64,000 bases of DNA from positions 62,001 to 126,000 of the forward strand of contig NZ_JACIDF010000007.1 in the NCBI RefSeq assembly GCF_014196195.1. The letters run 5' to 3'. The translations under genes were made by a program, and so were the position numbers. This document shows positions 45,551-57,833 of the stretch, one piece after another; the stretch's first letter is position 1; the number at the start of each line of letters is the position of its first letter. The notes beneath the pieces are model-generated. The model saw nothing but the letters and a program-made list of their open reading frames with translations, was not told the origin of the DNA and did no database searches. This DNA is from Anoxybacteroides rupiense (GTDB lineage: Bacteria; Bacillota; Bacilli; Bacillales; Anoxybacillaceae).

Positions 45551-46729
45551 ATGGGAAAAACGGTTATTTTAAGCGGAGTGCGTACGCCGTTTGGAAAATT
45601 TGGCGGAGGACTTAGCTCATTAACGGCTTCACAATTAGGCGGGATCGCTATTAAGGAAGCGCTTCATCGGGCTAATCTTAGCGCTGAGCAAATTGATGAG
45701 GTCATTTTAGGAACTGTTCTACAAGGAGGGCAAGGACAGCTCCCTTCACGCCAAGCGGCTCGCTATGCCGGAATTCCGTGGGAAGTGCGCACGGAGACGA
45801 TTAATAAAGTATGTGCCTCTGGTATGCGGAGCGTAACATTGGCTGACCAAATCATCCGCGCTGGAGATGGCGAAGTGATTGTCGCCGGAGGAATGGAATC
45901 CATGAGCAATGCACCGTATGTTTTACCAAAGGCACGCTGGGGGCTCCGCATGGGCGATTCGACAGTAAAAGATTTAATGGTGTATGACGGTCTCACATGC
46001 AGCTTTACAGGTGTCCATATGGGCATATATGGAGGCGAGACGGCCAAAGAATTAGAAATTTCCCGGCAGCATCAAGACGAGTGGGCGTATCGCAGCCATC
46101 AGCGCGCGATCGCGGCGATCGAGGCAGGGTTGTTAGCAGAAGAAATTGTACCGGTTGAAATACCGCAACGCAAGGGTGGAACGCTGTTGGTGGAGCATGA
46201 TGAATCACCGCGTAAAGATACATCGCTTGATAAATTAGCAAAGCTGTCTCCTGTATTTGATCCGTCTGGCACGATTACAGCCGGCAATGCTCCAGGAGTC
46301 AATGACGGAGCAGCTGCGCTTGTTTTAATGAGCGAAGAACGAGCGCTAAGAGAAGGAAGAAAGCCGTTAGCGACCATTATCGGTCATGCTGCGATAGCTG
46401 TTGAGGCAAAGGACTTCCCAAAAACACCAGGGCTTGTCATTAATGAATTGCTCAGAAAAACAGGAAAAAAAGCGGAGGCAGTCGATTTGTTTGAGATTAA
46501 TGAAGCGTTTTCAGCAGTCGCTTTAGCCAGCATCAAGATTGCTGGATTAGACCCTGAAAAAGTGAATGTGAATGGCGGGGCGGTCGCACTAGGACATCCG
46601 ATTGGTGCAAGCGGCGCGCGGATTATTATCACGCTCATTCATGAATTGCAACGTCGCGGCGGCGGCATCGGAATTGCGGCTATTTGTAGCGGCGGCGGTC
46701 AAGGGGATGCCATTATGGTACAAGTATAA
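45551..46729 (+). CDS. Acetyl-CoA C-acyltransferase (thiolase)
   Basis: Thiolase of 392 aa, cleaving or forming acetoacetyl-CoA and longer 3-ketoacyl-CoA. The nucleophile Cys 88 is in [10 protein letters not shown], with [11 protein letters not shown], the active-site His in [17 protein letters not shown] and the second Cys in [10 protein letters not shown]. It is close to the MmgA type of Bacillus. GGGGAGAGG precedes the ATG. With the dehydrogenase downstream it performs the last steps of a beta-oxidation or butyryl-CoA route. Chain-length preference cannot be read. Confidence 0.92.
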   Translation: MGKTVILSGVRTPFGKFGGGLSSLTASQLGGIAIKEALHRANLSAEQIDEVILGTVLQGGQGQLPSRQAARYAGIPWEVRTETINKVCASGMRSVTLADQIIRAGDGEVIVAGGMESMSNAPYVLPKARWGLRMGDSTVKDLMVYDGLTCSFTGVHMGIYGGETAKELEISRQHQDEWAYRSHQRAIAAIEAGLLAEEIVPVEIPQRKGGTLLVEHDESPRKDTSLDKLAKLSPVFDPSGTITAGNAPGVNDGAAALVLMSEERALREGRKPLATIIGHAAIAVEAKDFPKTPGLVINELLRKTGKKAEAVDLFEINEAFSAVALASIKIAGLDPEKVNVNGGAVALGHPIGASGARIIITLIHELQRRGGGIGIAAICSGGGQGDAIMVQV

Positions 46730-46887
46730 ACATTACCAAGGCCCGCAGCTGTACATGGAATGAATAGTGTGGAAAATAAGCCTTGTAGACAGAGCGGGCC
46801 ATTCTTGACAAGAGGCCAATCGCGATTGATCGACCTATTTCAATGCTGAAGATTTTACAAAAAGTTTGATTGATGGAGGATAGAAAG

Positions 46888-47739
46888 ATGGATGTAAAAA
46901 AAGTAATGGTAATTGGTGCCGGTCAAATGGGATCAGGTATTGCGCAAGTATGTGCCATGGCTGGATATGATGTGTTTTTGCATGATTTAAAACAGGAATA
47001 TGTAGATCGCGGCCTTGCTACGATTTCAAAAAATTTAACGCGACAAGTCGAAAAAGGAAAGCTGACTGAAGACGAAAAAGCAAGTATCTTGCATCGCCTT
47101 ACCCCTTCTCTAGATCTACAACATGCAAGCGAAGTAGATTTAGTCATTGAAGCGGTTGTGGAAAATATGGAAGTGAAAACAAAGCTGTTTGCACAGCTTG
47201 ATGAAATGGCCCCTGCGCATGCCATTTTAGCAACGAACACATCCTCGCTTCCGATTACAGAAATCGCCGCAGCAACAAAACGACCAGAGAAAGTGATTGG
47301 CATGCATTTTATGAATCCAGTTCCTGTAATGAAGCTTGTCGAAATTATTCGGGGGCTGGCAACCGCTGAAGAAGTCTATCAAACGATTGAAGATATGACC
47401 CACAAGCTCAATAAAGTACCTGTCGAAGTAAACGATTTTCCAGGATTTATTTCAAACCGTATTTTAATGCCGATGATTAATGAAGCGATTTATGCGCTAT
47501 ATGAAGGTGTAGCGACAAAAGAGGCGATTGATGAGGTCATGAAGCTCGGTATGAATCATCCGATGGGACCATTAACCTTAGCAGATTTTATCGGCTTAGA
47601 TACATGCCTTTATATTATGGAAACGCTTCACGAAGGATTTGGCGATGATAAATATCGTCCATGCCCGCTGTTGCGCAAGTACGTAAAGGCTGGATGGCTT
47701 GGACGCAAAACAGGAAAAGGCTTCTACACATATGAATAA
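46888..47739 (+). CDS. 3-hydroxybutyryl-CoA dehydrogenase
   Basis: NAD-dependent 3-hydroxyacyl-CoA dehydrogenase of 283 aa, the short MmgB/Hbd type. The NAD site [25 protein letters not shown], the catalytic His in [17 protein letters not shown] and [19 protein letters not shown] are in place; the C-terminal domain ends [15 protein letters not shown] 46888 is used, eight bases after GGAGG; an ATG 18 bases earlier lies too close to any binding site. It probably acts between enoyl-CoA hydratase (not in this window) and the thiolase. Confidence 0.92.
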   Translation: MDVKKVMVIGAGQMGSGIAQVCAMAGYDVFLHDLKQEYVDRGLATISKNLTRQVEKGKLTEDEKASILHRLTPSLDLQHASEVDLVIEAVVENMEVKTKLFAQLDEMAPAHAILATNTSSLPITEIAAATKRPEKVIGMHFMNPVPVMKLVEIIRGLATAEEVYQTIEDMTHKLNKVPVEVNDFPGFISNRILMPMINEAIYALYEGVATKEAIDEVMKLGMNHPMGPLTLADFIGLDTCLYIMETLHEGFGDDKYRPCPLLRKYVKAGWLGRKTGKGFYTYE

Positions 47740-47782
47740 TCAACAGATGGTTTGACAGTATCCAACAAAGAGGGTGACAAAC

Positions 47783-48916
47783 ATGAATTTACATTTTACA
47801 GAAGAACAAGAAATGATGCGCAAGATGGTCAGAGAGTTCGCAGAAAGTGAAATTGCCCCGTTTGTAGAGCAAATGGAGAAAGGAGAATTCCCTCGCCCCA
47901 TCCTCAGCAAGATGGCGGAGCTCGGTTTAATGGGAATTACGATTCCAGAAGAGTACGGCGGGGCAGGAATGGATTTTGTTTCGTATATTATTGCGATTCA
48001 TGAAATTTCAAAAGTCAGCGCAACGGTCGGCGTGATTTTATCTGTGCATACATCTGTCGGCACGAATCCTATTCTTTACTTTGGAACGGAGGAGCAAAAA
48101 AGAAAATATGTGCCGAAGCTTGCAAGCGGTGAATATTTAGGAGCCTTTTGCTTAACAGAGCCTAGCGCAGGTTCAGATGCGAAAAGCTTAAAGACAAAGG
48201 CCGTTCGCCAAGGAGATTATTATATCTTAAACGGTTCAAAAGTGTTTATCACAAACGGCGGGGAAGCAGATACGTATATTGTATTTGCCCGCACAAATCC
48301 AGACGAAACAGGAAGCCGAGGCATTTCTGCTTTTATTGTGGAAAAGGATACGCCAGGATTTATCATCGGAAAAGATGAAAAGAAAATGGGGCTTCACGGT
48401 TCACGAACCGTACAAATCTCTTTTGAAGATGCGAAAGTGCCAGCGGAAAATTTATTGGGCGAAGAAGGACAAGGCTTTAAAATCGCCATGGCCAACCTTG
48501 ATGTTGGGCGCATCGGCATTGCTGCCCAATCGCTCGGTATTGCGGAAGCAGCGCTTGAGCATGCAACGGCTTATGCAAAGGAAAGAATCCAATTCGGCAA
48601 ACCGATCGCTGAACAGCAAGGAGTGGGGTTTAAACTTGCTGATATGGCGACAGCGACGGAGGCTGCCAAGCTGCTCGTTTATCGTGCTGCCTTTTTGCGC
48701 GCAAATGGAATTCCGTGCGGCAAAGAAGCATCAATGGCTAAGCTGTTTGCATCGCGAGCGGCTATGGAAAATGCCATTGAAGCGGTACAAATTTTCGGGG
48801 GGAACGGATACACCGAAGATTATCCGGTAGAGCGCTTATTCCGTGATGCAAAAATTTGTGAAATTTACGAAGGAACAAGTGAAATTCAACGGTTAGTGAT
48901 TAGTAAACAATTATAA
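47783..48916 (+). CDS. Acyl-CoA dehydrogenase (first)
   Basis: FAD-dependent short or branched-chain acyl-CoA dehydrogenase, 377 aa. Family blocks are [75 protein letters not shown] and [13 protein letters not shown], the last with the likely catalytic Glu. ATG 47783 follows AGAGGGTG. It probably reduces ETF, whose electrons FadF would take. It is close in sequence to the next gene; the pair most likely differ in substrate. Confidence 0.93.
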   Translation: MNLHFTEEQEMMRKMVREFAESEIAPFVEQMEKGEFPRPILSKMAELGLMGITIPEEYGGAGMDFVSYIIAIHEISKVSATVGVILSVHTSVGTNPILYFGTEEQKRKYVPKLASGEYLGAFCLTEPSAGSDAKSLKTKAVRQGDYYILNGSKVFITNGGEADTYIVFARTNPDETGSRGISAFIVEKDTPGFIIGKDEKKMGLHGSRTVQISFEDAKVPAENLLGEEGQGFKIAMANLDVGRIGIAAQSLGIAEAALEHATAYAKERIQFGKPIAEQQGVGFKLADMATATEAAKLLVYRAAFLRANGIPCGKEASMAKLFASRAAMENAIEAVQIFGGNGYTEDYPVERLFRDAKICEIYEGTSEIQRLVISKQL

Positions 48917-48932
48917 AAACGGGGGAGAGGAC

Positions 48933-50075
48933 ATGAATTTCCAATTAACAGAAGAGCATGAAATGATACGAAAAATGGTGCGGGATTTTGCCAAAAATGA
49001 AGTCGCGCCAACAGCGGCAGAGCGCGATGAAGAGGAGCGCTTTGACCGCAGTATTTTCGATAAAATGGCCGAGCTTGGCTTAACCGGCATTCCATGGCCG
49101 GAAGAATACGGCGGCATTGGCAGTGATTATTTAGCTTATGTGATTGCTGTGGAAGAGCTATCAAGAGTTTGCGCTTCGACAGGCGTAACATTGTCGGCCC
49201 ACATTTCTTTGGCAAGCTGGCCTATTTATAAATTTGGTACTGAGGAGCAAAAACAAAAGTATTTACGCGCTCTTGCAACTGGCGAAAAACTTGGAGCTTA
49301 CGGCCTTTCGGAGCCAGGGGCAGGATCGGATGTTTCTTCCATGAAAACGCGGGCGGTGCTTGACGGGGATCACTACGTGCTAAACGGCTCGAAAGTATGG
49401 ATTACGAACGGCGGAGAAGCGGAAATTTATGTTGTATTCGCGGTGACAGACCCAGAGAAAAAGCATAAAGGCATTAGCGCGTTTATTGTAGAAAAAGGAA
49501 CGCCAGGATTTTCGATTGGTAAAAAAGAGAAAAAACTTGGTATCCGTTCTTCGCCAACAACCGAGCTTATTTTTGAAGATTGCCGCATTCCGAAGGAAAA
49601 TCTTCTCGGTCAAGAAGGGGAAGGCTTTAAAATTGCCATGATGACATTAGATGGCGGGCGCAACGGCATCGCTGCACAAGCAGTAGGCATCGCGCAAGGA
49701 GCATTGGATGCGGCGGTGGAATATGCAAAAGAACGCGTTCAATTTGGCAAGCCGATCATCGAGCAGCAGGGAGTCGGATTTAAGTTGGCGGATATGGCGA
49801 CAGCCGTTGAGGCGTCTCGCTTGTTAACCTACCAAGCAGCATGGCTAGAATCCAATGGTCTTCCATATGGCAAAGCGTCAGCGATGGCCAAACTGTTTGC
49901 TGGAGACACAGCGATGAAAGTAACGGTAGATGCGGTTCAAGTTTTTGGTGGATATGGATATACAAAAGATTATCCAGTCGAACGTTTTATGCGTGACGCG
50001 AAAATTACGCAAATTTATGAAGGAACACAAGAAATTCAACGAATTGTCATTTCAAGAATGCTCACAAAAGAATAA
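48933..50075 (+). CDS. Acyl-CoA dehydrogenase (second)
   Basis: Second acyl-CoA dehydrogenase, 380 aa, visibly paralogous to the one upstream. It has [76 protein letters not shown] and [13 protein letters not shown] with the catalytic Glu. CGGGGGAGAGG precedes the ATG, 16 bases after its neighbour. Tandem copies next to icmF suggest one handles isobutyryl-CoA or 2-methyl-branched substrates, but this is inference. Confidence 0.93.
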   Translation: MNFQLTEEHEMIRKMVRDFAKNEVAPTAAERDEEERFDRSIFDKMAELGLTGIPWPEEYGGIGSDYLAYVIAVEELSRVCASTGVTLSAHISLASWPIYKFGTEEQKQKYLRALATGEKLGAYGLSEPGAGSDVSSMKTRAVLDGDHYVLNGSKVWITNGGEAEIYVVFAVTDPEKKHKGISAFIVEKGTPGFSIGKKEKKLGIRSSPTTELIFEDCRIPKENLLGQEGEGFKIAMMTLDGGRNGIAAQAVGIAQGALDAAVEYAKERVQFGKPIIEQQGVGFKLADMATAVEASRLLTYQAAWLESNGLPYGKASAMAKLFAGDTAMKVTVDAVQVFGGYGYTKDYPVERFMRDAKITQIYEGTQEIQRIVISRMLTKE

Positions 50076-50090
50076 GCGGAGCGATCCACG

Positions 50091-50726
50091 ATGAATATGA
50101 AAAAACGAGAAGTCCCAGCATCTGTAAAGGATGAACGCCTTGTGAAAAAAAGGCGCAATGAAATGATTAAAGGGGCCATTTCCCTTTTCAAGCAAAAAGG
50201 ATTTCATCGTACCACAACAAGAGAAATTGCGAAAGCATCAGGGTTTAGCATCGGAACTTTATATGAATATATCCGTCAAAAAGAAGATGTGCTGTATTTA
50301 GTGTGTGACCGCATTTACGATGAAGTACGCGAACGGATGGAAAAGGACATTGATACTCATCATGGAACAATTGAAAGCTTTAAATTGGCGATCGCTCATT
50401 ACTTTAGGGTGGTCAATGAATTGCAGGACGAAGTCCTTGTCATGTACCAAGAAGCAAAATCATTAACGAAAGATTCGCTCCCATATGTTCTTAATAAAGA
50501 ACTACAAATGGTCGGAATGTTTGAAAATATTTTGCAGGCTTGTGTGCAAAATGGCGTGTTTGAATTAACAGAACAAGAAATTCAGCTGTTTGCCCATAAC
50601 ATTTTTGTGCTAGGGCAAATGTGGGCGTTTCGCCGTTGGGCGCTGCACAAAATGTATACATTGGAAGAATATATTGAATTGCAGACGGATTTGTTATTAA
50701 GGGGTATTTTGGAAAAACGGTCATAA
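50091..50726 (+). CDS. TetR family regulator of the acyl-CoA/icmF cluster
   Basis: A 211-aa TetR repressor. The N-terminal helix-turn-helix reads KGAISLFKQKGFHRTTTREIAKASGFSIGTLYEYIRQKEDVLY, split over residues about 27-69. The C-terminal all-helical ligand domain resembles FadR-like acyl-CoA sensors. GCGGAGCG lies eight bases before the ATG. Its position inside the operon and the shared operator-like motif before fadF and the thiolase gene suggest that it controls this cluster in response to an acyl-CoA. The link to the motif is inferred. Confidence 0.85.
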   Translation: MNMKKREVPASVKDERLVKKRRNEMIKGAISLFKQKGFHRTTTREIAKASGFSIGTLYEYIRQKEDVLYLVCDRIYDEVRERMEKDIDTHHGTIESFKLAIAHYFRVVNELQDEVLVMYQEAKSLTKDSLPYVLNKELQMVGMFENILQACVQNGVFELTEQEIQLFAHNIFVLGQMWAFRRWALHKMYTLEEYIELQTDLLLRGILEKRS

Positions 50727-50747
50727 TGACAATAAGGGGGAGAGAGG

Positions 50748-53700
50748 ATGGCTCACATTTACCGTCCGAAACATCATGTTCGTTTTGTGACAGCCTCTAG
50801 CTTATTTGATGGCCATGACGCTTCAATTAATATTATGCGCCGCATTTTACAAACAAGCGGCGCCGAAGTCATTCATCTAGGGCATAACCGCTCGGCAGAA
50901 GAGATTGTCAATGCGGCCATTCAAGAAGATGTTCAAGGCATTGCTGTTTCTTCTTATCAAGGAGGACACGTCGAATTTTTTAAATATATGTATGATCTGT
51001 TGCAGGAAAGAGGCGCTTCCCACATCCGCATTTATGGCGGAGGGGGCGGCGTCATTATTCCTAGGGAAATAAAAGAGTTACATGACTATGGAATTGCCCG
51101 CATTTTTTCGCCAGAAGACGGTCGTGTTCTCGGCTTACAGGGAATGATCAATGTCATGTTGGAAGAGTGTGATTTTCCAACGGTTCGAACGATCACGGAT
51201 GAACTTGAACGCTTGCCAAATGGCGACGTTCAAGCGGTTGCCCGCCTGATTACCTTATGTGAAAATCGGATGGATACGGCAACAGAAGTCGCCGCTGCTG
51301 CGGAGACGGTTCTTGATAAAATAAAAAAGCTGACAAAACCTGTTCCGGTTGTAGGGATTACAGGAACGGGGGGAGCAGGAAAAAGCTCGTTAACCGATGA
51401 ATTAATACGCCGCTTTTTAAATGAAATTCCGGATAAAAAGGTGGCTATTTTATCAGTTGACCCAACGAAGCAAAAAACAGGTGGCGCGCTATTAGGAGAC
51501 CGCATTCGTATGAATTCCATTCATTCTCCGCGAGTCTATATGCGCAGCCTAGCCACTCGTAGCTCTCGTTCTGAGCTTTCATTGGCGATTCAAGATGCCA
51601 TTGAAGTCGCAAAAGCGGCCGGTTTTGATTTAATCATTGTTGAAACGAGCGGAATCGGTCAAGGGGATGCTGCGATTACCGAAGTATGTGATATTTCCAT
51701 GTATGTCATGACGAGCGAATTCGGTGCGCCGACACAGCTTGAAAAAATTGACATGATCGATTATGCAGATTTAATCGTGATCAACAAATTTGAGCGCAAA
51801 GGTTCTGAAGATGCAAAGCGCCAGGTGCAAAAGCAATATCAGCGCAGCCATCAATTGTTTGATAAAGATTTATCAGAAATGCCGGTATATGGAACGATTG
51901 CAAGCCAATTTAATGATCCGGGCACGAATACATTGTTTGTCGCTTTAATTGATCTGATCAATAAAAAAGCGGGAACGAACTGGACAACAACGCTTGAATC
52001 GGTGGCAGATGTTCAAAAACAAAATGTGATTATTCCGAATGATCGCCGCTATTATTTGCGTGAAATCGCTGATACCGTTCGCTCTTATCACAAAAAATCT
52101 GAGCAGCAAGCCGATGTGGCTCGGCGGTTGTTCCAATTAGAAGGGGCCATTGAAGCCGTCAAAGAGCGTGAACGAAACGAGGAAGTGCTCGCCTCGCTCG
52201 AAGCGTTAAAGCAACATTATGAAAATCAATTAACAGCGGAATCTAAGCAAATTCTTGCCTCATGGGAAGAGCTTAAAGCGAAATATGCAGCCAAGCAATT
52301 TGTGACAAAAATTCGCGATAAGGAAATTGTGACAGACTTAACGACGAAAAGCTTGGCCGGCTTAGATATTCCAAAAGTAGCACTGCCGAAATTTAAAGAT
52401 TATGGGGAAATTTTACGATGGGTATATAAGGAGAATGTACCGGGTTTCTTTCCATATACAGCTGGCGTATTCCCGTTCAAGCGCCAAGGGGAAGATCCGA
52501 AGCGGCAATTTGCTGGCGAAGGCACGCCAGAACGGACGAACCGCCGTTTTCACTATCTCTGTAAAGATGATCCGGCGAAGCGCTTAAGTACGGCTTTTGA
52601 TTCGGTCACCTTGTATGGAGAAGATCCGCAATATCGTCCTGATATTTTTGGGAAAGTAGGCGAAAGTGGTGTAAGCGTTTGTACGCTTGATGATATGAAG
52701 AAGTTGTATAAAGGCTTTGATTTATGCCATCCATCAACCTCTGTTTCCATGACCATCAATGGTCCAGCGCCCATTATTTTGGCGATGTTTATGAATACGG
52801 CAATTGAACAGCAAGTGGAAAAACGAGAAGAAGAATTAGGCCGTCCATTAACAGAGGCAGAATATGAAGAAGTGAAGGCTTGGACGCTGCAAACCGTGCG
52901 CGGCACGGTGCAAGCGGATATTTTAAAAGAGGATCAAGGACAAAACACATGCATCTTCTCGACAGAATTTGCGTTAAAAATGATGGGAGATATTCAAGAA
53001 TACTTTATTAAAAACAAAGTGCGCAACTACTATTCCGTTTCGATCTCCGGCTATCATATCGCCGAAGCAGGAGCGAATCCGATTACACAGCTCGCGTTTA
53101 CGTTGGCGAACGGCTTCACGTATGTTGAATATTATTTAAGCCGGGGCATGCATATTGACGATTTTGCACCAAACCTTTCCTTCTTCTTTAGCAACGGATT
53201 AGATCCTGAATATACGGTAATCGGGCGTGTGGCTCGCCGTATTTGGTCCGTTGTTATGCGTGAAAAATACGGCGCAAATGAGCGCAGCCAGAAGTTAAAA
53301 TATCACGTGCAAACATCCGGGCGCTCTCTGCATGCACAGGAAATTGATTTTAATGACATTCGAACAACGCTTCAAGCGCTAATGGCGCTTCATGATAACT
53401 GTAACTCGCTTCATACAAACGCGTATGATGAAGCGATCACAACACCAACCGAAGAGTCGGTCCGTCGTGCGATGGCGATTCAGCTCATTATTACAAAAGA
53501 GCACGGTTTAACGAAAAACGAAAATCCATTGCAAGGATCATTTATTATTGAAGAATTAACCGATTTGGTTGAAGAAGCGGTATTAAAAGAATTTGAGCGC
53601 CTCAATGACCGCGGCGGTGTATTAGGCGCGATGGAAATGCAATACCAACGTGGCAAAATTCAAGATGAATCCATGTACTATGAAATGAAAAAGCATAGCG

Positions 53701-54005
53701 GCGAACTTCCGATTATTGGCGTGAACACCTATTTAAATCCGAATCCGCCATCAGAAGAAGAGCTCAACAGCATCGAATTAGCTCGAGCATCATACGAAGA
53801 AAAAGAATTGCAAATTAAGAACTTGCAAGCATTCCAAGAACGCAATCGAGATAAGGCCGAAGAAGCGTTAAATCGCTTGAAGCACGCAGCAGTAAGCGGA
53901 GGTAATATTTTTGAAGAGTTGATGGAGACGGTTAAAGTCGCAAGTCTTGGTCAAATTACAAAAGCATTATATGAAGTGGGCGGACAATACCGCCGCAATA
54001 TGTAA
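50748..54005 (+). CDS. icmF: Fused isobutyryl-CoA mutase IcmF
   Basis: Adenosylcobalamin-dependent isobutyryl-CoA mutase fused to its G-protein chaperone, 1085 aa. The order is a B12-binding domain (residues 1-150, DGHDAS with His 23 as the lower cobalt ligand), a MeaB-like GTPase (Walker A GTGGAGKS at 206-213, [19 protein letters not shown] as G4), a linker, and the mutase TIM barrel ([52 protein letters not shown]). It interconverts isobutyryl-CoA and n-butyryl-CoA, which links valine catabolism to the neighbouring dehydrogenases. GGGGGAGAGG precedes the ATG. IcmF is known from Geobacillus. Confidence 0.95.
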   Translation: MAHIYRPKHHVRFVTASSLFDGHDASINIMRRILQTSGAEVIHLGHNRSAEEIVNAAIQEDVQGIAVSSYQGGHVEFFKYMYDLLQERGASHIRIYGGGGGVIIPREIKELHDYGIARIFSPEDGRVLGLQGMINVMLEECDFPTVRTITDELERLPNGDVQAVARLITLCENRMDTATEVAAAAETVLDKIKKLTKPVPVVGITGTGGAGKSSLTDELIRRFLNEIPDKKVAILSVDPTKQKTGGALLGDRIRMNSIHSPRVYMRSLATRSSRSELSLAIQDAIEVAKAAGFDLIIVETSGIGQGDAAITEVCDISMYVMTSEFGAPTQLEKIDMIDYADLIVINKFERKGSEDAKRQVQKQYQRSHQLFDKDLSEMPVYGTIASQFNDPGTNTLFVALIDLINKKAGTNWTTTLESVADVQKQNVIIPNDRRYYLREIADTVRSYHKKSEQQADVARRLFQLEGAIEAVKERERNEEVLASLEALKQHYENQLTAESKQILASWEELKAKYAAKQFVTKIRDKEIVTDLTTKSLAGLDIPKVALPKFKDYGEILRWVYKENVPGFFPYTAGVFPFKRQGEDPKRQFAGEGTPERTNRRFHYLCKDDPAKRLSTAFDSVTLYGEDPQYRPDIFGKVGESGVSVCTLDDMKKLYKGFDLCHPSTSVSMTINGPAPIILAMFMNTAIEQQVEKREEELGRPLTEAEYEEVKAWTLQTVRGTVQADILKEDQGQNTCIFSTEFALKMMGDIQEYFIKNKVRNYYSVSISGYHIAEAGANPITQLAFTLANGFTYVEYYLSRGMHIDDFAPNLSFFFSNGLDPEYTVIGRVARRIWSVVMREKYGANERSQKLKYHVQTSGRSLHAQEIDFNDIRTTLQALMALHDNCNSLHTNAYDEAITTPTEESVRRAMAIQLIITKEHGLTKNENPLQGSFIIEELTDLVEEAVLKEFERLNDRGGVLGAMEMQYQRGKIQDESMYYEMKKHSGELPIIGVNTYLNPNPPSEEELNSIELARASYEEKELQIKNLQAFQERNRDKAEEALNRLKHAAVSGGNIFEELMETVKVASLGQITKALYEVGGQYRRNM

Positions 54006-54018
54006 TCAAACCATCGCA

Positions 54019-54052
54019 GGCTGATCCATTGTATTGGATCAGCCCATTTTTC
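54019..54052 (+). terminator. icmF operon terminator
   Basis: GGCTGATCCA (54019-54028) pairs perfectly with TGGATCAGCC (54035-54044), followed by CATTTTTC. Confidence 0.9.
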
Positions 54053-54193
54053 GCTGAAAAAATTTTAGAAACTATTGATTCAGAGCTAGCATAAACAAAG
54101 AGAATTTGTTTATAATGAATGGTATGTATTCCAAGTGCATTCATTCATTTTTATCGGTAGGGAAGTTTATTACATAGAAAGGGAGTGCCGGAT

Positions 54194-54751
54194 TTGAGTT
54201 TGCAGCAATACTCTCCAGAGGAATTACAAGAAATGTCACTCGTTGAACTCGCTTATCTTGTGATGGCAGAGAGAAAAGAAGCGCTATTATTTCAAGAGCT
54301 TGTTCGTGAAATTGCTGCTTTAGCAAATTTGCAAGAAGAAGATGTGAAGGGGCGCCTTGCGCAATTTTATACAGATTTGAATATCGACGGCCGTTTTATT
54401 TGCATTGGAGAAAATCGCTGGGGATTGCGCTCTTGGTATCCATACGATCAAACAGAAGACGAAAATGTTACAACGATCAAGCCGAAGAAGAAGAAAAAAG
54501 TATTGGATGAATATGATGATTATGATGAAGTTCTTGACGATGAAGAACTAGATTATGATGATCTCGATGATTATGAAGACGAAGAAGATGTCGATTTAGA
54601 CGACGACCTCCTCGATGAGGACGAATTCGATCTCGACGAAGCGGATGAGTTCGATGAAGAACTGCTTGATGAAGATGAGTTTGAACTCGAAGATGAAGAA
54701 ATGGACGATGAACTGCTAGAGATGGAGGAAGCAGAAGAGGAGGAAGAATGA
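54194..54751 (+). CDS. rpoE: RNA polymerase delta subunit
   Basis: Delta subunit of RNA polymerase, 185 aa, specific to Firmicutes; it promotes polymerase recycling and selectivity. The winged N-terminal domain has QYSPEELQEMSLVELAYLVM, AQFYTDLNIDGRFICI and WGLRSWYPYDQ, then a KKKKK spacer and a long acidic disordered tail rich in Asp and Glu. TTG 54194 is taken as start, six bases after GGGAGTG, aligning with the B. subtilis N-terminus; a GTG three codons earlier is inside the binding site. Confidence 0.93.
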   Translation: MSLQQYSPEELQEMSLVELAYLVMAERKEALLFQELVREIAALANLQEEDVKGRLAQFYTDLNIDGRFICIGENRWGLRSWYPYDQTEDENVTTIKPKKKKKVLDEYDDYDEVLDDEELDYDDLDDYEDEEDVDLDDDLLDEDEFDLDEADEFDEELLDEDEFELEDEEMDDELLEMEEAEEEEE

Positions 54752-54759
54752 CCTTCCTC

Positions 54760-54860
54760 TTGACTTTACATGGCGGACTATGTAGAATTTTATTTGGGCT
54801 CTTTAAAAATTATTAAATATGATAACGCTCCCTTACAAAGGTAAGAGGGGCGTTTTTTAT
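54760..54860 (+). promoter_or_regulatory. pyrG promoter and CTP-sensing attenuator
   Basis: TTGACT (54760-54765), 17 bases and TAGAAT (54783-54788) place the start at GGGCTC (54796). A terminator follows: AACGCTCCCTTAC (54823-54835) with GTAAGAGGGGCGTT (54841-54854), then a T run. This matches the B. subtilis pyrG mechanism: when CTP is low, repeated G addition at GGGC makes a poly-G 5' end that pairs with the CTCCCTT strand and blocks termination. Confidence 0.88.
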
Positions 54861-54873
54861 TTTGGCGCTTTGA

Positions 54874-56517
<1,644 letters not shown>

Positions 56518-56529
56518 AAACAGTAGAAA

Positions 56530-56562
56530 AAGACGATCTCGCATCAATGGCGAGATCGTCTT
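56530..56562. terminator. Bidirectional terminator between pyrG and ywjG
   Basis: AAGACGATCTCGC (56530-56542) pairs perfectly with GCGAGATCGTCTT (56550-56562). It overlaps the ywjG stop codon. Confidence 0.88.
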
Positions 56563-57094
56563 ATTCGTTGTATTCCTCAAAAATTTCATGAATCGTAAAG
56601 AACAAGCAATAGTAGGCAAATAGCGCCATCATGACAGCTGGAAATCCAAAGCGCGTACCGTCATCCTTTGGAATAAGAGGCTTTACCAGCTTGCTGTCAA
56701 TATGCACATCGGCTACATCGGCAAGCGAAGGCTCTTGAGGGACGGCAGCTGAAATGGCGACGACTGGAATGTTTTGCTGAATCAACTGCTCAGTTAATGC
56801 AATGGCACGCTCATCGTTGGAGAAGCGCGTAATGAGTAAAACACGATCGGTTTCATTCATATCTGCACGAATCGTTCCGTGCTTCATGAGCGGCGCGGCT
56901 TTGGGCAACATCTCTGCTCCCTTTATGGCCGTAAGAGCAACGGATTCCATCTCATCAAAGCCATGAATCAAAATGCGCCCGTCCCCGATCAATGCTTGAG
57001 CAAGCAGGCGCGCACCATCTTCGATCGCCATTTCTTCTTGCTCTGCGAGTTTTTTGAAGTAACCCGTTAATTGGGTGGAAAAAACTTTCATCAT
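56561..57094 (-). CDS. ywjG: DUF2529 protein YwjG
   Basis: A 177-aa protein of the DUF2529 family with a SIS-like sugar-isomerase fold: GRILIHGFDEMESVALTAIKGAE, VLLITRFSNDERAIALTEQL and PVVAISAAVP. Its function is unknown. The start is ATG 57094 with AAAGGACGG upstream; a GTG four codons earlier lies on the binding site. It lies between pyrG and spo0F on the opposite strand, as in B. subtilis. Confidence 0.85.
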   Translation of the reverse strand: MMKVFSTQLTGYFKKLAEQEEMAIEDGARLLAQALIGDGRILIHGFDEMESVALTAIKGAEMLPKAAPLMKHGTIRADMNETDRVLLITRFSNDERAIALTEQLIQQNIPVVAISAAVPQEPSLADVADVHIDSKLVKPLIPKDDGTRFGFPAVMMALFAYYCLFFTIHEIFEEYNE

Positions 57095-57214
57095 GCTTTT
57101 TTTCACCGTCCTTTACATCATTACAGTATACTGAATTGGGGAAAGAACACAACCGTTTCATTTGGCTGCTGATGATCGCTACTGTATTCGTTTGCGGACA
57201 ATGATGGAAAAGAG

Positions 57215-57244
57215 GCAGGAAATCAACAAAGAAATGCGGAATTA
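57215..57244 (+). promoter_or_regulatory. Sigma-H promoter of spo0F
   Basis: GCAGGAAAT (57215-57223), 12 bases and GCGGAATTA (57236-57244) match the sigma-H consensus RNAGGAWWW and RNNGAATWW. spo0F of B. subtilis is known to have a sigma-H promoter. Confidence 0.85.
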
Positions 57245-57282
57245 TACAAATTAGCAAAACAAAGAATAGAGGTGCATAACAG

Positions 57283-57642
57283 ATGGGAAACAAACTTTTA
57301 ATCGTTGACGATCAATATGGCATTCGTATTTTACTAAATGAAGTTTTTCAAAGAGAAGGATATACAACCTTTCAAGCAGCTAACGGTATACAAGCATTAG
57401 AGATCGTCCAAAAGCACCAACCTGACTTAGTATTATTAGATATGAAAATTCCAGGAATGGATGGAATTGAAATATTAAAACGGATTAAGGCAATGAATGA
57501 GAACATTAAAGTCATTATTATGACAGCATATGGCGAGCTTGATATGATTCAGGAAACAAAAGATTTAGGCGCCATCATGCATTTTGCTAAACCATTCGAT
57601 ATTGATGAATTGCGGGAAGCTGTGAAAAAATATATTTCGTAA
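57283..57642 (+). CDS. spo0F: Sporulation phosphorelay response regulator
   Basis: Single-domain response regulator of 119 aa that takes phosphate from sporulation kinases and hands it to Spo0B. The receiver residues are complete: acidic pair Asp 9/Asp 10 ([16 protein letters not shown]), phosphoacceptor Asp 53 ([12 protein letters not shown]), Thr 81 (MTAYGE) and Lys 103 ([10 protein letters not shown]). There is no output domain. AGAGGTG lies seven bases before the ATG. It is a little shorter at the C-terminus than the B. subtilis protein (124 aa). Confidence 0.97.
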   Translation: MGNKLLIVDDQYGIRILLNEVFQREGYTTFQAANGIQALEIVQKHQPDLVLLDMKIPGMDGIEILKRIKAMNENIKVIIMTAYGELDMIQETKDLGAIMHFAKPFDIDELREAVKKYIS

Positions 57643-57833
57643 TGCGCTTTCAATAAATTTTTGTGGAATTCCTAGGTGCGCATAATGTTGCTGTTTCGTC
57701 TCTAAGTTGGTATGCTTATAAAGTAAGGCCGAAGCGCGCCTTTCATACATAATGCAAGTTGTTGCGGCGATGCTGCGGCATAGCCTCCCTTTTGACGAAA
57801 GGCGGAGTTTAATGACAAGGAGGGTTTTTTATC

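Noticed and set aside
48279-48830. A 183-codon alternative frame within the first acyl-CoA dehydrogenase
   Set aside because: It overlaps a clear enzyme gene in another frame and is Lys/Arg-rich without recognisable domains.
50808-50825. Apparent loss of the Gly in the B12-binding DxHxxG motif of IcmF (DGHDAS here)
   Set aside because: As I recall, IcmF proteins commonly read DGHDAS or DGHDAA, so this is family-typical rather than a defect.
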